DNA of 64,000 nt, taken from positions 1-64,000 of the forward strand of contig JAVBSL010000015.1 in NCBI GenBank assembly GCA_031556725.1. Direction: 5' to 3'. This stretch comes from UBA935 sp031556725 (GTDB lineage Bacteria > Bacillota > Clostridia > Lachnospirales > Lachnospiraceae). The position numbers and the translations under genes are program-made. Numbering within the stretch: the stretch's first letter is position 1; each line of letters begins with the position of its first letter. Below the pieces are notes generated by a model. It saw only the letters and a program-made list of their open reading frames with translations. It was not told where the DNA came from and searched no databases. Positions 42,388 to 52,334 of the stretch are shown one piece after another.

Positions 42388-43544
42388 TGAAAATCAGTGA
42401 ACGCGACAAAAAATTATTGCTTATACTTCTGATCGTAGCAATTCTCTTCTTACCCTACTTTTTCTTTATTCAACCATCTATGGATAAGATGGAGGAAATC
42501 GATAAGGAAATTACGGAATTACGGAGTGTGAAAAGCCAACTGGATCAGTGGGCGGTGAATGCGGAGTACTATAAAACAGAAGTGGAGCGCATGGCAGTAG
42601 AAAAGGAAACTATATTTCAGAAGTATCCCTCCGGATTATCTCAGGAAGCCAGCATACTGTTTATTGATCAAACCGAAAAGACTATTCCCATCAGTTTATA
42701 TCAAGTGTCTTTTGGTGAAGATGTGGCGGCTCAGATTACTTCCGAAGCTGATAAAGAACAGATCCAGGCAGTGGAAGAAGCAACTGGGGATCATACAGAT
42801 ATGGAGGTTATCGCAGATACAACCGAGACAACTTCTCTTGGCGGTGGCTTACAGGGAATAGCAACCTCTTCGCAGTTTACATTTTCAGCAGGCTATGAAG
42901 AGTTTAAAGCCTTTTTGGACTATATTGCTAACTACCGTGAGCGGATGGTGATCACAGAGTTAAATGCAGACTATTCGGTGGAGATGCAAACTGTAGAGGG
43001 AAGCTTCAAGCTGTTACAGTATGCCATAGCCGGTGAAACGAGAGAGCCGGTGAAGGTGATGGAACCTAATCGGTTGCAAGGTACAAGCAATGTATTTATG
43101 CAGGCGGCAGGTAATTTTGGCGAGGCAGATCAAGCCGGAGAACCGGCGGATTTCTTTCTGATGCTGAGTCAGCCTGAAGCTATTATGGAAGCTAAAATTA
43201 TCGGAAAATCCGGTGATACATCAGAAAAGACTTATCTTGTCAGTGATGACAATTCAGAACAGGAAGTAACGATTACCTTTGAGGGTGACGCGGGAACTTA
43301 TACCGCATCTTATTCCATTGGGAAAAAGGCTTATGAAGGTGACAAAATTACTTTTACCAAGGAAGGGGCAATTTATTTCGAAATCTTAAGTTCCCCCCGG
43401 GTGGGAAGTGATGATAAGGTGGCAGCTAAGGTCAGTGTGATAAACAAGACGGACGTTAATGTGAATGTGAGGGTTTTGGAGGATGATAAGGAAAAACCGC
43501 GCGTGAATATTATGGGAAAAACGGGAGCTGTTCTGGTAAAATGA
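42387..43544 (+). CDS. pilO: PilO-like membrane protein
   Basis: The 385-aa protein has a short cytoplasmic start, one membrane helix (LLLILLIVAILFLPYFFFI, near 10-28) and a coiled-coil stretch (MDKMEEIDKEITELRSVKSQ). A ferredoxin-like core follows, with the PilO pattern F-x-A-G-Y-E-E-F-K-A-F-L-D-Y-I near 166-180. The C-terminal ~130 residues (MLSQPEAIMEAKIIGKSG onward) are extra compared with typical ~200-aa PilO. It is coupled to the PilM-PilN gene and overlaps the next gene by 4 bp (ATGA). Confidence 0.8.
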   Translation: MKISERDKKLLLILLIVAILFLPYFFFIQPSMDKMEEIDKEITELRSVKSQLDQWAVNAEYYKTEVERMAVEKETIFQKYPSGLSQEASILFIDQTEKTIPISLYQVSFGEDVAAQITSEADKEQIQAVEEATGDHTDMEVIADTTETTSLGGGLQGIATSSQFTFSAGYEEFKAFLDYIANYRERMVITELNADYSVEMQTVEGSFKLLQYAIAGETREPVKVMEPNRLQGTSNVFMQAAGNFGEADQAGEPADFFLMLSQPEAIMEAKIIGKSGDTSEKTYLVSDDNSEQEVTITFEGDAGTYTASYSIGKKAYEGDKITFTKEGAIYFEILSSPRVGSDDKVAAKVSVINKTDVNVNVRVLEDDKEKPRVNIMGKTGAVLVK

Positions 43545-44872
43545 AGAAATTGAAAAGCAAAAGGCGGTTGAAAATGGAAAATCGGGGCTTCAGTTTGGTG
43601 GAAGTCCTGGTTTGTGTTGCCATTTTGGCAATTTTTTGTATTCCGCTTTTTCGCGGGTTTCGATTATCGGCATTTAATAACAATAAAGCGCATCATACCC
43701 AGGAAGCGACGGCTTATGCCCAAAAAACGCTGGAAACAGTCAAGCGTATGCGGATTGATTTGAAAGAAATGAATAATATAGAAGGGCAATTGTTTGATCT
43801 GCTAGAAGATACTTCAATAGGCACTCCGGCAACTTCGGAAGTTGTGCTGATTGATACGGATTTGCGTGATACTTTTGATGCATATAGGGGGAAAGCAGAA
43901 TATAACTCGCTGTTTACAGTAGTGCAATTTAAAAAAGAAAATATGAATATTGGTGGTAGGGAATATGATGTGGTAGTTACCATGGATCCGCGCCCCTATA
44001 GCTTCAATAAGGGGGCTGATATCCCGGCAGAAGAGGAAACCGCTGCCGATGATGCTAATGTGTATGCCGTAGCATCTGTCAACGAAATCGATGGGATGAA
44101 ATTTCCTTTGATTACAGATGAAATCAATCGTTATGATGACAGTATTTTAGATACCTTCCTGGCTCGCGCAGTAGCTATTAAAAAGCAGGGAGAGGCAGAT
44201 GCTTTTGGTGGTAATAAGCAAGCGATATATCGAAAATTACAGAAAAAAATAATGGTGAGTATTGATGCCGATAGCGGGGGCAATACAGTTCAGGTTATCT
44301 GTGATGTAGAATACAAAGTTGATGGTTTTGATTTTACACAAGTCTATAATGTTTACAATAGTAGCTTCCCATTGGATTGTGGTAAATCCTGTGTGGATGC
44401 ATCTCATGATGAAAAGCATTTTACCGGTTGGAAAACCGGTGGTAAGATTTATATTTTTGCCAAGGCTTATCGGGATCAGGGGAGTTATGTGGGGGAACAC
44501 ATCTTAAGCAACGAAGTAGAGATAAAAAGTAGTGGTGTAGGTAATCATCTACTGGATGTATATCTGATACGTGGCAATTACGATATGAAAAGCGATAATT
44601 TCAGTGCGGTCAATATTGATGGAAATAATTATTCCACAGTTCCCTATACCGACAGCAATCCATTAACAGGGGAAAAAAGATATGGCGATATTCAGTTTCA
44701 TACTAATATCAAAGGCTTGCTATCAGATCTGACATTATCTCCTTCAGATATGGTCGAAACAGTAGGAGAAGAAAAACCGCGACTACGAAGTTATGAGGTA
44801 ACTGTAAGGTTGACCGAAAGCGACAGCGGTGAATTGGCGGCAGAAGTGACCTCAACAAAAAGAGTAACGTAA
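43541..44872 (+). CDS. Minor pilin (PilV/GspI-like)
   Basis: The 443-aa prepilin-like protein has the leader MKKLKSKRRLKMENRG, then FSLVEVLVCVAILAIFCIPL with Glu5. An alternative start at 43574 (MENRG, AGGCGG-like SD) would give a five-residue leader. The early region HHTQEATAYAQKTLETVKRMR is typical of GspI/PilV-type minor pilins, but the globular domain is unusually large. It is coupled to the PilO gene by ATGA. Confidence 0.8.
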   Translation: MKKLKSKRRLKMENRGFSLVEVLVCVAILAIFCIPLFRGFRLSAFNNNKAHHTQEATAYAQKTLETVKRMRIDLKEMNNIEGQLFDLLEDTSIGTPATSEVVLIDTDLRDTFDAYRGKAEYNSLFTVVQFKKENMNIGGREYDVVVTMDPRPYSFNKGADIPAEEETAADDANVYAVASVNEIDGMKFPLITDEINRYDDSILDTFLARAVAIKKQGEADAFGGNKQAIYRKLQKKIMVSIDADSGGNTVQVICDVEYKVDGFDFTQVYNVYNSSFPLDCGKSCVDASHDEKHFTGWKTGGKIYIFAKAYRDQGSYVGEHILSNEVEIKSSGVGNHLLDVYLIRGNYDMKSDNFSAVNIDGNNYSTVPYTDSNPLTGEKRYGDIQFHTNIKGLLSDLTLSPSDMVETVGEEKPRLRSYEVTVRLTESDSGELAAEVTSTKRVT

Positions 44873-44897
44873 CGTGCCTAACGCATGGGGAGGGTAC

Positions 44898-47405
44898 ATG
44901 AGAAAACAGAATCAGAAAAGAAAAATAATTTTACTGGACAATTCCGGTTCTACCTTTATCGTCGTGATGGTAGCAGTGGGCTTTTTGATGGTGCTGGCCA
45001 CCATTATTCTGGCCGTCAGTACCGCAAATGTCCGGATGAAACAGGTAGAATATGTGGCAAAGCAAAATTTCTATACAGATGAAATCGTTTTAGATGATAT
45101 TTATCATGGTATCGGAAAGGTGTCTTCAGACTTTTTATCAAAGTCTTATGTGGAAGTGTTGGCGGAAATAGAAGTGTTAGATGATGCGGGAATAGGGAAA
45201 TATCCCAACCAACAAGCGGCATTTGATGCTTTTTCCACTAAGTTTGTTGATCGGCTGAAGGATCATTATGGAGAGAATGGGCGTCCCCTCAATGAAAAAG
45301 CGGAAGCGTACCTGCAGTCCTATATTACCTTGCCTGATTCGGGAACAGTTTCCAGTATCGAGGTAGAAGATAATGGCGAAATAGAGATTATCAATGATGC
45401 CGGAATTCCATATCAGTATGTGTTCAGGGATGTGATGGTTAAATATCTGATAACGGATGGCGGTGCAAGAAACGGATATGAAGCCACAATTACAACAGAT
45501 ATTGTAGTCGAAGTACCTTATATCAACTTTTTCCAGGATACTTCCCGTATTTTGGATTATGCTCTGGTAAGCAATGAAGGTATTTACTTTAGGGACGGTG
45601 AAAGGGACGTATATGGTAATGTTTATGCCGGAATCAGTCAGAGTGAAACGACGAGTAATTTGCAGGATTATCGTGACGTAGGAGTATACGGTGGTTTGAA
45701 TTTTTATAATGCAAAGACGATTTTTGAAAGCAATTATTTGATTTCTAAAGGTGATATCAATGTCCATAGCTCTGATTTAACTATAGGTAACACACAATCC
45801 ATGGCGGATACACAGGTTTGGGCAGAGTCCATCCGAACGGTGGAGGATGAAAATTACAATACAGCATTAACGGAAGGAGCATCCACCATAGACATTACCG
45901 GTAACATGTACGTGGCAAATGACCTGGAATTAAATGCCAGAGGAAGTGAAGTTGCTTTAAGCGGCGCTTATTATGGATATAATACCGGTCGTCTTGACGG
46001 CTATAAAACATGGGAAAGTAAAGGTGAACGGGCAGCGAAATATACAACGAAAGATCATACCAACAGCAGTGCGATGATTATCAATGGTAAAAATTCCGTT
46101 TTGGATATCAGTAAACTGAATACAATGATTATTGCTGGGGTGGCTTATATAGATATGGCCTCCAAAGCATATAATGCAACAACAGGACAGCCCAATGAAC
46201 TGGTTAATCCGGTAGTAGAGTATGCCACCGGTGAGTCATTGGCACTGAAGGCCAACCAATATATGTATTTGGCACCTGCTTCCTGTCTGACCACCACCAA
46301 CCCGGTCAAGGCCGCTGATGCTCCGCCGCTTGCGGAGGTGTGGCCGGAAGGTACTATGGATACCTGGTTCGGGTTCAGTTTCGGTAGTTATGTGGATAAG
46401 GATCATCCGATTATTGAAAGGGATGTTCTAAATCGAGCAACAGGTGTAACCTACAGGTACTATTATCTGAATTTTCCACCTGGTAAACAGGAGGAATATG
46501 CCAGCTTTATTTTAAACATGCAGGATCCGGAAAATCTTGGAAGCATGGATTCGGATTTACTGTTAAAATATCAATATGATAAGTTTACACCATTACAGCA
46601 AAAAGATATTTGGAATATCAAGAAATCTTTACAGGGGCGTGTGGATGCAACAGGCGTTGAAGTTGTTGGAATTGATAATATTTATATTCCGGGTGACGAA
46701 ACTACAGCGAAGATATATACCAGAGGTACCATGGTCAGAGTGTCGGGAACGGCGGTAGATAATCCGCTGGTTCCGGAAGAAAATTTATTATCAGCAGATT
46801 ATATTGCCAGTATTGATAGTAATTTACATAAACATTATATCCATTTATATGAATCGCTGAATGCGAAAGAGAGTATTTCCCTAACCTCCAATCCAGGTGA
46901 TATTGAACCCAGTGATTTCGATGAGTGGGGGAAGAATACTCTTCCGGCATCGTACTTTGTAGACTTCACTAATACGGGATTGAAAAGTGCCGGATCGCCG
47001 ACACCCCCTTCTTATCGGGACAGTCATTATAAAACAGTTATTGCCACCGGAAATGCCCCCGATGTAACTACTAATTTTGAAGGTATTATTATCTGTGGCG
47101 GGGATGTCACGATACAAAATGGAGCCAGTGTAAAAGGCTTGATTATTGCCGGAGGCAAGATTTACATCCAGGGAAATGGAAAAATTGAAGCCAGCCGTTC
47201 GGTAGTGCAGACAATTTTGAATGAAGAGATGCGGGAAGAGTCTAAGAAAAAGGATGCAACTGAGGCAAACAAAGCCTATGCAATAACTTATTTGAAGGAT
47301 ATTAAATTTAGTTACTCAGGCACGGATAATACCCATAGAATCAGCGGAACCGATTATACAGAATATATGAGCTATGCAAACTGGAGAAAAGGTGAAATCG
47401 AATAG
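44898..47405 (+). CDS. Large PilX/GspK-like pilus protein
   Basis: About 835 residues from the ATG at 44898 (GGGAGGG SD). The N-terminus (RKIILLDNSGSTFIVVMVAV, then GFLMVLATIILAV) is like PilX-type minor pilins, which lack the classic FTLIE signature. A very long extracytoplasmic part follows. It contains beta-helix-like stretches (GNVYAGISQ, GDINVHSSDLTIGN, GNMYVANDLELNARGSEVAL, FEGIIICGGDVTIQNGASVK) similar to polymer-bactofilin-type repeats. It is much larger than Gram-negative PilX (~200 aa). It is likely a tip or assembly protein. Confidence 0.7.
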   Translation: MRKQNQKRKIILLDNSGSTFIVVMVAVGFLMVLATIILAVSTANVRMKQVEYVAKQNFYTDEIVLDDIYHGIGKVSSDFLSKSYVEVLAEIEVLDDAGIGKYPNQQAAFDAFSTKFVDRLKDHYGENGRPLNEKAEAYLQSYITLPDSGTVSSIEVEDNGEIEIINDAGIPYQYVFRDVMVKYLITDGGARNGYEATITTDIVVEVPYINFFQDTSRILDYALVSNEGIYFRDGERDVYGNVYAGISQSETTSNLQDYRDVGVYGGLNFYNAKTIFESNYLISKGDINVHSSDLTIGNTQSMADTQVWAESIRTVEDENYNTALTEGASTIDITGNMYVANDLELNARGSEVALSGAYYGYNTGRLDGYKTWESKGERAAKYTTKDHTNSSAMIINGKNSVLDISKLNTMIIAGVAYIDMASKAYNATTGQPNELVNPVVEYATGESLALKANQYMYLAPASCLTTTNPVKAADAPPLAEVWPEGTMDTWFGFSFGSYVDKDHPIIERDVLNRATGVTYRYYYLNFPPGKQEEYASFILNMQDPENLGSMDSDLLLKYQYDKFTPLQQKDIWNIKKSLQGRVDATGVEVVGIDNIYIPGDETTAKIYTRGTMVRVSGTAVDNPLVPEENLLSADYIASIDSNLHKHYIHLYESLNAKESISLTSNPGDIEPSDFDEWGKNTLPASYFVDFTNTGLKSAGSPTPPSYRDSHYKTVIATGNAPDVTTNFEGIIICGGDVTIQNGASVKGLIIAGGKIYIQGNGKIEASRSVVQTILNEEMREESKKKDATEANKAYAITYLKDIKFSYSGTDNTHRISGTDYTEYMSYANWRKGEIE

Positions 47406-47898
47406 TATGAAGAATAAGGGAATGACACTGGTGGAAATATTGGTGGTGACGGCCATATTAAGTATTATCGTAGGCCTTTCTGCTGTAAGTATATCTTTGG
47501 TTTTCAGCAGGGATGCAGAAGGGTGTGCCAAGACGATTAATATGGCTCTGGAAAGTGTACGCATGAGCGCCCTGTCGCAAAGGGGTGACTTTACCCTGAG
47601 CATTAACAGTGTAAACAACCAATTGGTGACTATTGCCTCGGAAGGCCCCGTGACAACCAGTGAGGCTTTACAAAGGCAGGTGACGGTTTCTTTCCCGGAT
47701 TTACCGGATGTAGAGGAACTTAGTATCGCTTTTGATAAATCTACCGGAAGGGTAACAAATGTTCGGACAGATGGAGCGGCGGTTACGCCTCCTCCCCAAT
47801 TGATTCGGATTCGCTGCACCAATAACAGCGGCAGCAAAGTGGCCACAGTGACACTTGTGAGCAGTACAGGAAAGCATTATGTAGAATATGGAAGCTAG
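47392..47898 (+). CDS. Minor pilin (GspH/FimT-like)
   Basis: The prepilin has FimT/GspH size (~168 aa). The cleavage site KNKG-MTLVEILVVTAILSIIVGL has Glu5. The GTG at 47392 is favoured because GGAG lies 5 nt before it, giving the leader MKSNSMKNKG. The ATG at 47407 has poor SD spacing, and the ATG at 47374 has none. It overlaps the end of the preceding gene by 14 bp. The early EGCAKTINMALESVRMSALS fits GspH proteins. Confidence 0.8.
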   Translation: MKSNSMKNKGMTLVEILVVTAILSIIVGLSAVSISLVFSRDAEGCAKTINMALESVRMSALSQRGDFTLSINSVNNQLVTIASEGPVTTSEALQRQVTVSFPDLPDVEELSIAFDKSTGRVTNVRTDGAAVTPPPQLIRIRCTNNSGSKVATVTLVSSTGKHYVEYGS

Positions 47899-47911
47899 AC
47901 AAGGGAGAGCT

Positions 47912-48715
47912 ATGAAGAGGAAAGATAACAGAGGCCTATCGTTAGTGGAATTATTGGTAGCCCTAGCCGTAAGTTCCATTGTACTGGTCGGTGTATCATA
48001 TTTAATATTTACCAGTTTGAGGCTATATGGGACTGGTAATGCCAATGTGGAAATACAAAACGAGTCTCAAACCGTATTAAATCTGGTATTGGATAATGTC
48101 ATGGAGGCAACAGGGGTTTGTATGATAGTGCCGGATAGTGGTAATACGGATTTAATATTGCTAGGTGACTTCGTAGTATATGAATACGATGATAAATACC
48201 GAGCAGTTTTTGTAGGTACAGCATTGGCCTATATGGAAGCAGTAAACGAAATGTATCTGATAGATGTAGCAGAAGCGGGACTGCCATTGCTAGGCGGTGG
48301 GGCAAACTATGCCAATTATTGTCTGTTGGTGGATGGCTGTGCCAGCAAAGAGGAAGCTGCCAGTGAGGGTCTGGCAAGGGTTCATGATTTCATATTTGGT
48401 GTGGGCGGAATGGATGCAGCAGCGAGATTGCCCTGGCTGATGGGACAATTTGTATCTTCCTGTCGTATAGTACCGGCTAATACAGCAGATTTTATTGAAA
48501 AAAAACAGGAATACCTTAACGGAACCACAGAGTTTCAGTACTATTATACGGAGCCTTTTACGCTACAGGTGAATTTGGGTTTTGATCTTGTGTATAATAA
48601 CAAGCATGTTACCCGCCGTCTGGAGGATGATGTGGCAGTGAGAAGCCGGATGAAAAGCATCTATATAGATATAGAAGATAAGGGCTGGGGAATGAAGGAA
48701 TATAAGCATCAGTAA
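47912..48715 (+). CDS. Minor pilin (PilW/GspJ-like)
   Basis: About 267 residues from the ATG at 47912 (AGGGAG SD). Leader MKRKDNRG, then LSLVELLVALAVSSIVLVGV with Glu5; the cleavage residue is Leu rather than Phe or Met. The next part (LIFTSLRLYGTGNANVEIQN) is typical of GspJ/PilW-type minor pilins. Together with the GspH-, GspI- and GspK-like genes it completes a minor-pilin set of the kind that initiates pilus assembly. Confidence 0.82.
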   Translation: MKRKDNRGLSLVELLVALAVSSIVLVGVSYLIFTSLRLYGTGNANVEIQNESQTVLNLVLDNVMEATGVCMIVPDSGNTDLILLGDFVVYEYDDKYRAVFVGTALAYMEAVNEMYLIDVAEAGLPLLGGGANYANYCLLVDGCASKEEAASEGLARVHDFIFGVGGMDAAARLPWLMGQFVSSCRIVPANTADFIEKKQEYLNGTTEFQYYYTEPFTLQVNLGFDLVYNNKHVTRRLEDDVAVRSRMKSIYIDIEDKGWGMKEYKHQ

Positions 48716-48736
48716 AGGAATGTAGGAGGAATGTGG

Positions 48737-51700
48737 ATGAATAGCAAAAGTATCATTAAATATATTACTTTAGGCAGCATTGCCGCATTGTTGGTACTGG
48801 CGTTCCTTTTGCCGGTGGTAAGTAAAAAGAATGCCAGGGAAGAAACGGAAAGGACCTCTTTGATAGACGAATCGTTTGACAAGATTGAGTCTGAAGCTGT
48901 GCTAAGTCAAGAAAATGCAGTGAGGACATTTATTAATCAACCGCCTGCGTCACCTAATCCCGGTGAAAATAGAACAACTTTTCGGATTATTGAAGTGATT
49001 CCCCATGATGCATGTTCGATTTTCCCCTTCTTAGTTGAGTGGGGTAATGATCCGTCTACGAAACGACCGATTAAGGAAGAGTATGATAAATGGGTACCGA
49101 TCGGGTATGAAGGACTTATGGCACTGTCAAGTACCGGTGGTGGTTCGTGGACAATGTTCGGCGATGATACATTTTATTCGCAATCAGCACCGATTGTAAA
49201 GGACACCCTGCCGGACTACAACGTGCCGATGGGAAATTTGCAAAAGGCAGGCGTCTGGTATCGTTTGACGGATAGTGCAGAAAAGTTTGCAGTAGATAAA
49301 AAAAACGGAGTAAAATATAGCGGGTATTTTGAATATGTGGGAGCGGGAAAAGGACTTTATTATATTGCACCAACTTATGCAGCTGAAAAATCAGATGGAG
49401 AGAATGAAATAAAAGGACTTCGTTATAAGTTGCAGGCGATTCCCCGGAAAGGTTCGGAAAAGGCCAAAGGAGAGTTGTATGTAAAATCCCCGGCATATTA
49501 TCGCGCCAAAGAACATATAGGGGATGCCTATGTGGCAGGTGCAGTATGTAACACTGAAAACAACTATGATTTGTCCTTTGAAAAAGCCCAAATGGGAGAA
49601 TATAGGGTTGATTTTAAAAAATTGGCATTTGCCGAAGCAGGCGGAACGGGTTTCGATTATATATTAAGTGTTGAAGATCCGGATACTTGGATTAAAGGAT
49701 TTCGCTTTTTTAAGGGAGGAAATTATGCTGTTAAAAAGGCGGTTGCTAAACCAGGAAGTGGGAAATACGTCCGCGTGGAACATACTGTTTATACCGATAA
49801 CTATAAGGATGATAGTTTGACGTTAGGGAACGGTTATTTTAGATTATATGAGAGCAATGATACGGCTCCCAGATATGATGTAACCTTTGAAGAAGTTACT
49901 TATGGAAAGGGGAACTATTGTGCCAATGCACCAACAGCAGCAGAATGGGAGGAAACAGGAACTCCGGGAGATCCCAATTATCTCGCATTACAGAAATGTT
50001 TTTTTGTATATCAGGGGGAAGGTAAGGGAACGTATAAGCTGCTTTTTCGCTATGCGGGTGCACCAAAAACCGGAGAAACGTTTGTAAGATATACGGAGGA
50101 ACTCATAAGGGTAACCTATAAAGATGAAAATGGCGAAGGTGCTTATCATTTGACAGCAACTGAAAAGGACAACACTACAAAGCCTGGGGAGGAGTCCAAA
50201 CCGATATATGCCGATCCCAAGATAGATCTTAATACATCCGGTGAACCTTTGGATTATGCAAATGCAATCACCAAAATTGACCACTATAATATCGTATGTG
50301 CGGGAACAGATAATACCCAATACGGAGGCCGAGGCGTTATGCAGGGTGCTCAGGGTGATTCCTACGGAGTAGAAAAAGGGGGGTGGGTATTTCATGAAGA
50401 AAAGGTTCTTAGCAAATCAGATTTAACCTTATTAAGTAAGATACATAAGAACTATGAAGGACAAAATAGTAATCAGAATGGATATATTCCCATAGGTACC
50501 AAAATCTATGTCAGGAGTCAGGAACTGCGATTACGACATTATTATCGAAACACATTTATTAATAATGAGTGGTTTAAGCTGCTTTGTTATGCTGTTCATC
50601 CAAAGGATGCGACGCAATCATACGGAGTAATGATTGACGGAGTAGGGTATGATCACAGCAAATCCGGAGCGGATAATCTGGTGGCTGCTCAGGACATTCT
50701 TAAGGCTTTTAACGATAAATACCGGATTGAAGTGGTTCAGATTACCTTGGATCAACTGACCCCGGAGAAGGTGAAAAGTGCGGATTTGCTTTATATTGCC
50801 AAAACTCCGGCAATCAACGGTTTACGGACTAAGTGGAGTGAGATTAGCAAAGCGCGGGAAGATTATGGTGAAGAACCGCTGGTACCATGGCCGTGGCCGG
50901 ACGCAGATACATACCCCTTGTCGGCGGTAGGGGATATTGATATTCGAACACTGATGACGATTTACGATGAATGCATTACCAAAAAAAGTGTGGCGTTGAT
51001 GTTGGATGGTAGTTTTGACGGAAGTGCCAGTGGTGACAACAGAATCGAAAAGAATATAACTAAATTGTATTATTTGATGAATTTCTTTGTGGAAGCACAA
51101 AATTTTCAGTATTTTATGCCGGATATGTATCCAAGTATAGCCAAAGAGGAATATACAAAGATTCATGGAAATACCGATACAACCGATGGTGGTGTGGCAA
51201 CATTGGATGCCTATAAAACTATATGGAGTGATGTTCCTGATTGGACCACCAGTGACTTATATAATATTGTATTTGTTGATAATGAACGCACGGAAAAAAA
51301 TGTGTCGGCCTGGAATACAAGCGATATTATGGGGCATTTTAAAGTGTTTTACACCAAAGAAAATATTGGTACTACCAAAAAGGAAACGCCGTTTCCTTTC
51401 CGTTACAACATGACAGAAGCTTGGGGGCATGTGGCTGATGGTGAAACCAAACTGACTTTGGGTATGTGGATGGTAGATTACTTTTTCTCAGCAAATAAGA
51501 ATGGAAATATTTGGAAAATATTAAATAACAGAGACATTGATGATTACCAGATTGTGGTAGAGCCTTTAAATGCCGAAGTTGTTGCGTCGGCAGATGGCAG
51601 CATTAGAAGGAGGGTCATCTTTGCAGATGAAATGGATCTGAAGTCTTTTGAAATCGCTTATAAAGTTTTTGCTATGGGAACTATAAAAACATCAGTTGAA

Positions 51701-51961
51701 TTAGAAACTATCACAGTTACCTTAGACGGAAATGGGGTTGGTTACGTATCCCCTTATGTGCCGCCAACATTGGGGTTAGGAGATATAAATGTCGTCAATG
51801 TGCGAGAGGGATTTGAATTAAGTGCGTCCACTGAAACACCGAAGGCACTAAATCCGGAAATTGACAGCAAAACAGTAACCATAACAGCAACGGATAAAAA
51901 GGGGCATACCGGTACCGCCGAAATAGAAGTCATCGTCCGAGAAGCCTTCGACCTCAACTAA
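48737..51961 (+). CDS. Very large membrane-anchored extracellular protein of the pilus operon
   Basis: 1074 residues from the ATG at 48737 (GGAGG 7 nt upstream). One N-terminal membrane anchor (YITLGSIAALLVLAFLLPVV) is followed by an ~1000-residue exposed part. An early FRIIEVIPHDACSIFPFLVE recalls DUF5057-type Lachnospiraceae proteins, tentatively. A Rossmann-like middle region follows (ADLLYIAKTPAINGL near 680-700). The C-terminus looks like immunoglobulin-like beta domains (VTLDGNGVGYVSPYVPP ... TVTITATDKKGHTGTAEIEV). No sortase motif is present. It is the last gene of the pil operon and a candidate adhesin or pilus-associated factor; that role is inferred. Confidence 0.65.
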   Translation: MNSKSIIKYITLGSIAALLVLAFLLPVVSKKNAREETERTSLIDESFDKIESEAVLSQENAVRTFINQPPASPNPGENRTTFRIIEVIPHDACSIFPFLVEWGNDPSTKRPIKEEYDKWVPIGYEGLMALSSTGGGSWTMFGDDTFYSQSAPIVKDTLPDYNVPMGNLQKAGVWYRLTDSAEKFAVDKKNGVKYSGYFEYVGAGKGLYYIAPTYAAEKSDGENEIKGLRYKLQAIPRKGSEKAKGELYVKSPAYYRAKEHIGDAYVAGAVCNTENNYDLSFEKAQMGEYRVDFKKLAFAEAGGTGFDYILSVEDPDTWIKGFRFFKGGNYAVKKAVAKPGSGKYVRVEHTVYTDNYKDDSLTLGNGYFRLYESNDTAPRYDVTFEEVTYGKGNYCANAPTAAEWEETGTPGDPNYLALQKCFFVYQGEGKGTYKLLFRYAGAPKTGETFVRYTEELIRVTYKDENGEGAYHLTATEKDNTTKPGEESKPIYADPKIDLNTSGEPLDYANAITKIDHYNIVCAGTDNTQYGGRGVMQGAQGDSYGVEKGGWVFHEEKVLSKSDLTLLSKIHKNYEGQNSNQNGYIPIGTKIYVRSQELRLRHYYRNTFINNEWFKLLCYAVHPKDATQSYGVMIDGVGYDHSKSGADNLVAAQDILKAFNDKYRIEVVQITLDQLTPEKVKSADLLYIAKTPAINGLRTKWSEISKAREDYGEEPLVPWPWPDADTYPLSAVGDIDIRTLMTIYDECITKKSVALMLDGSFDGSASGDNRIEKNITKLYYLMNFFVEAQNFQYFMPDMYPSIAKEEYTKIHGNTDTTDGGVATLDAYKTIWSDVPDWTTSDLYNIVFVDNERTEKNVSAWNTSDIMGHFKVFYTKENIGTTKKETPFPFRYNMTEAWGHVADGETKLTLGMWMVDYFFSANKNGNIWKILNNRDIDDYQIVVEPLNAEVVASADGSIRRRVIFADEMDLKSFEIAYKVFAMGTIKTSVELETITVTLDGNGVGYVSPYVPPTLGLGDINVVNVREGFELSASTETPKALNPEIDSKTVTITATDKKGHTGTAEIEVIVREAFDLN

Positions 51962-51980
51962 AAAAATTTCAAAAAACATA

Positions 51981-52010
51981 TTGACAGCCACCCATGTCCG
52001 GTGGTACACT
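51981..52010 (+). promoter_or_regulatory. Promoter of the trp operon
   Basis: A perfect TTGACA (51981-51986) and TACACT (52005-52010) are separated by 18 bp. The spacer contains a CCACC/GGTGG dyad (51989-52004 region). Transcription would start just before the T-box leader. Confidence 0.75.
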
Positions 52011-52029
52011 ACAAACAATTTAATAAACA

Positions 52030-52309
52030 CTTTAAACCGTTGAAGTGGAGATAAAAACAAGTCGTGCACTTACAGAGAGTCGGAACAGCTGAGAACCGGC
52101 AGAACGCAGTTTGTTAAATGGACCACAGAGGGCGCAGTCAAAGGCATCAGCCAAGTACTCTGCGACGTCAGGCATACGTTAGTTGCCGGAAATATGTTGG
52201 TATTTCGCAAAGAGTGGGATGATTCATCCCAAAGCAAGGTGGCACCGCGGAACTTGTATAGTATCCGTCCTTGACAGTATATTTATATATTGTCATGGAC
52301 GGATTTTTT
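52030..52309 (+). promoter_or_regulatory. Tryptophan T-box riboswitch upstream of trpE
   Basis: The canonical T-box sequence AAGGTGGCACCGCGG (52236-52250) is followed by a terminator: ATCCGTCC ... GGACGGAT (52263-52303) with TTTTTT. Stem I features are present upstream, including GAGAGTCGGAACAGCTGAGA and a specifier-loop sequence AAATGGACC. The codon TGG at 52119-52121 is the likely specifier, matching tRNA-Trp and the downstream trp genes. Uncharged tRNA-Trp would stabilise the antiterminator and switch the operon on. There is no sign of TRAP binding triplets. Confidence 0.93.
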
Positions 52310-52334
52310 GTTACCGGAATACAGGAGGAATACA

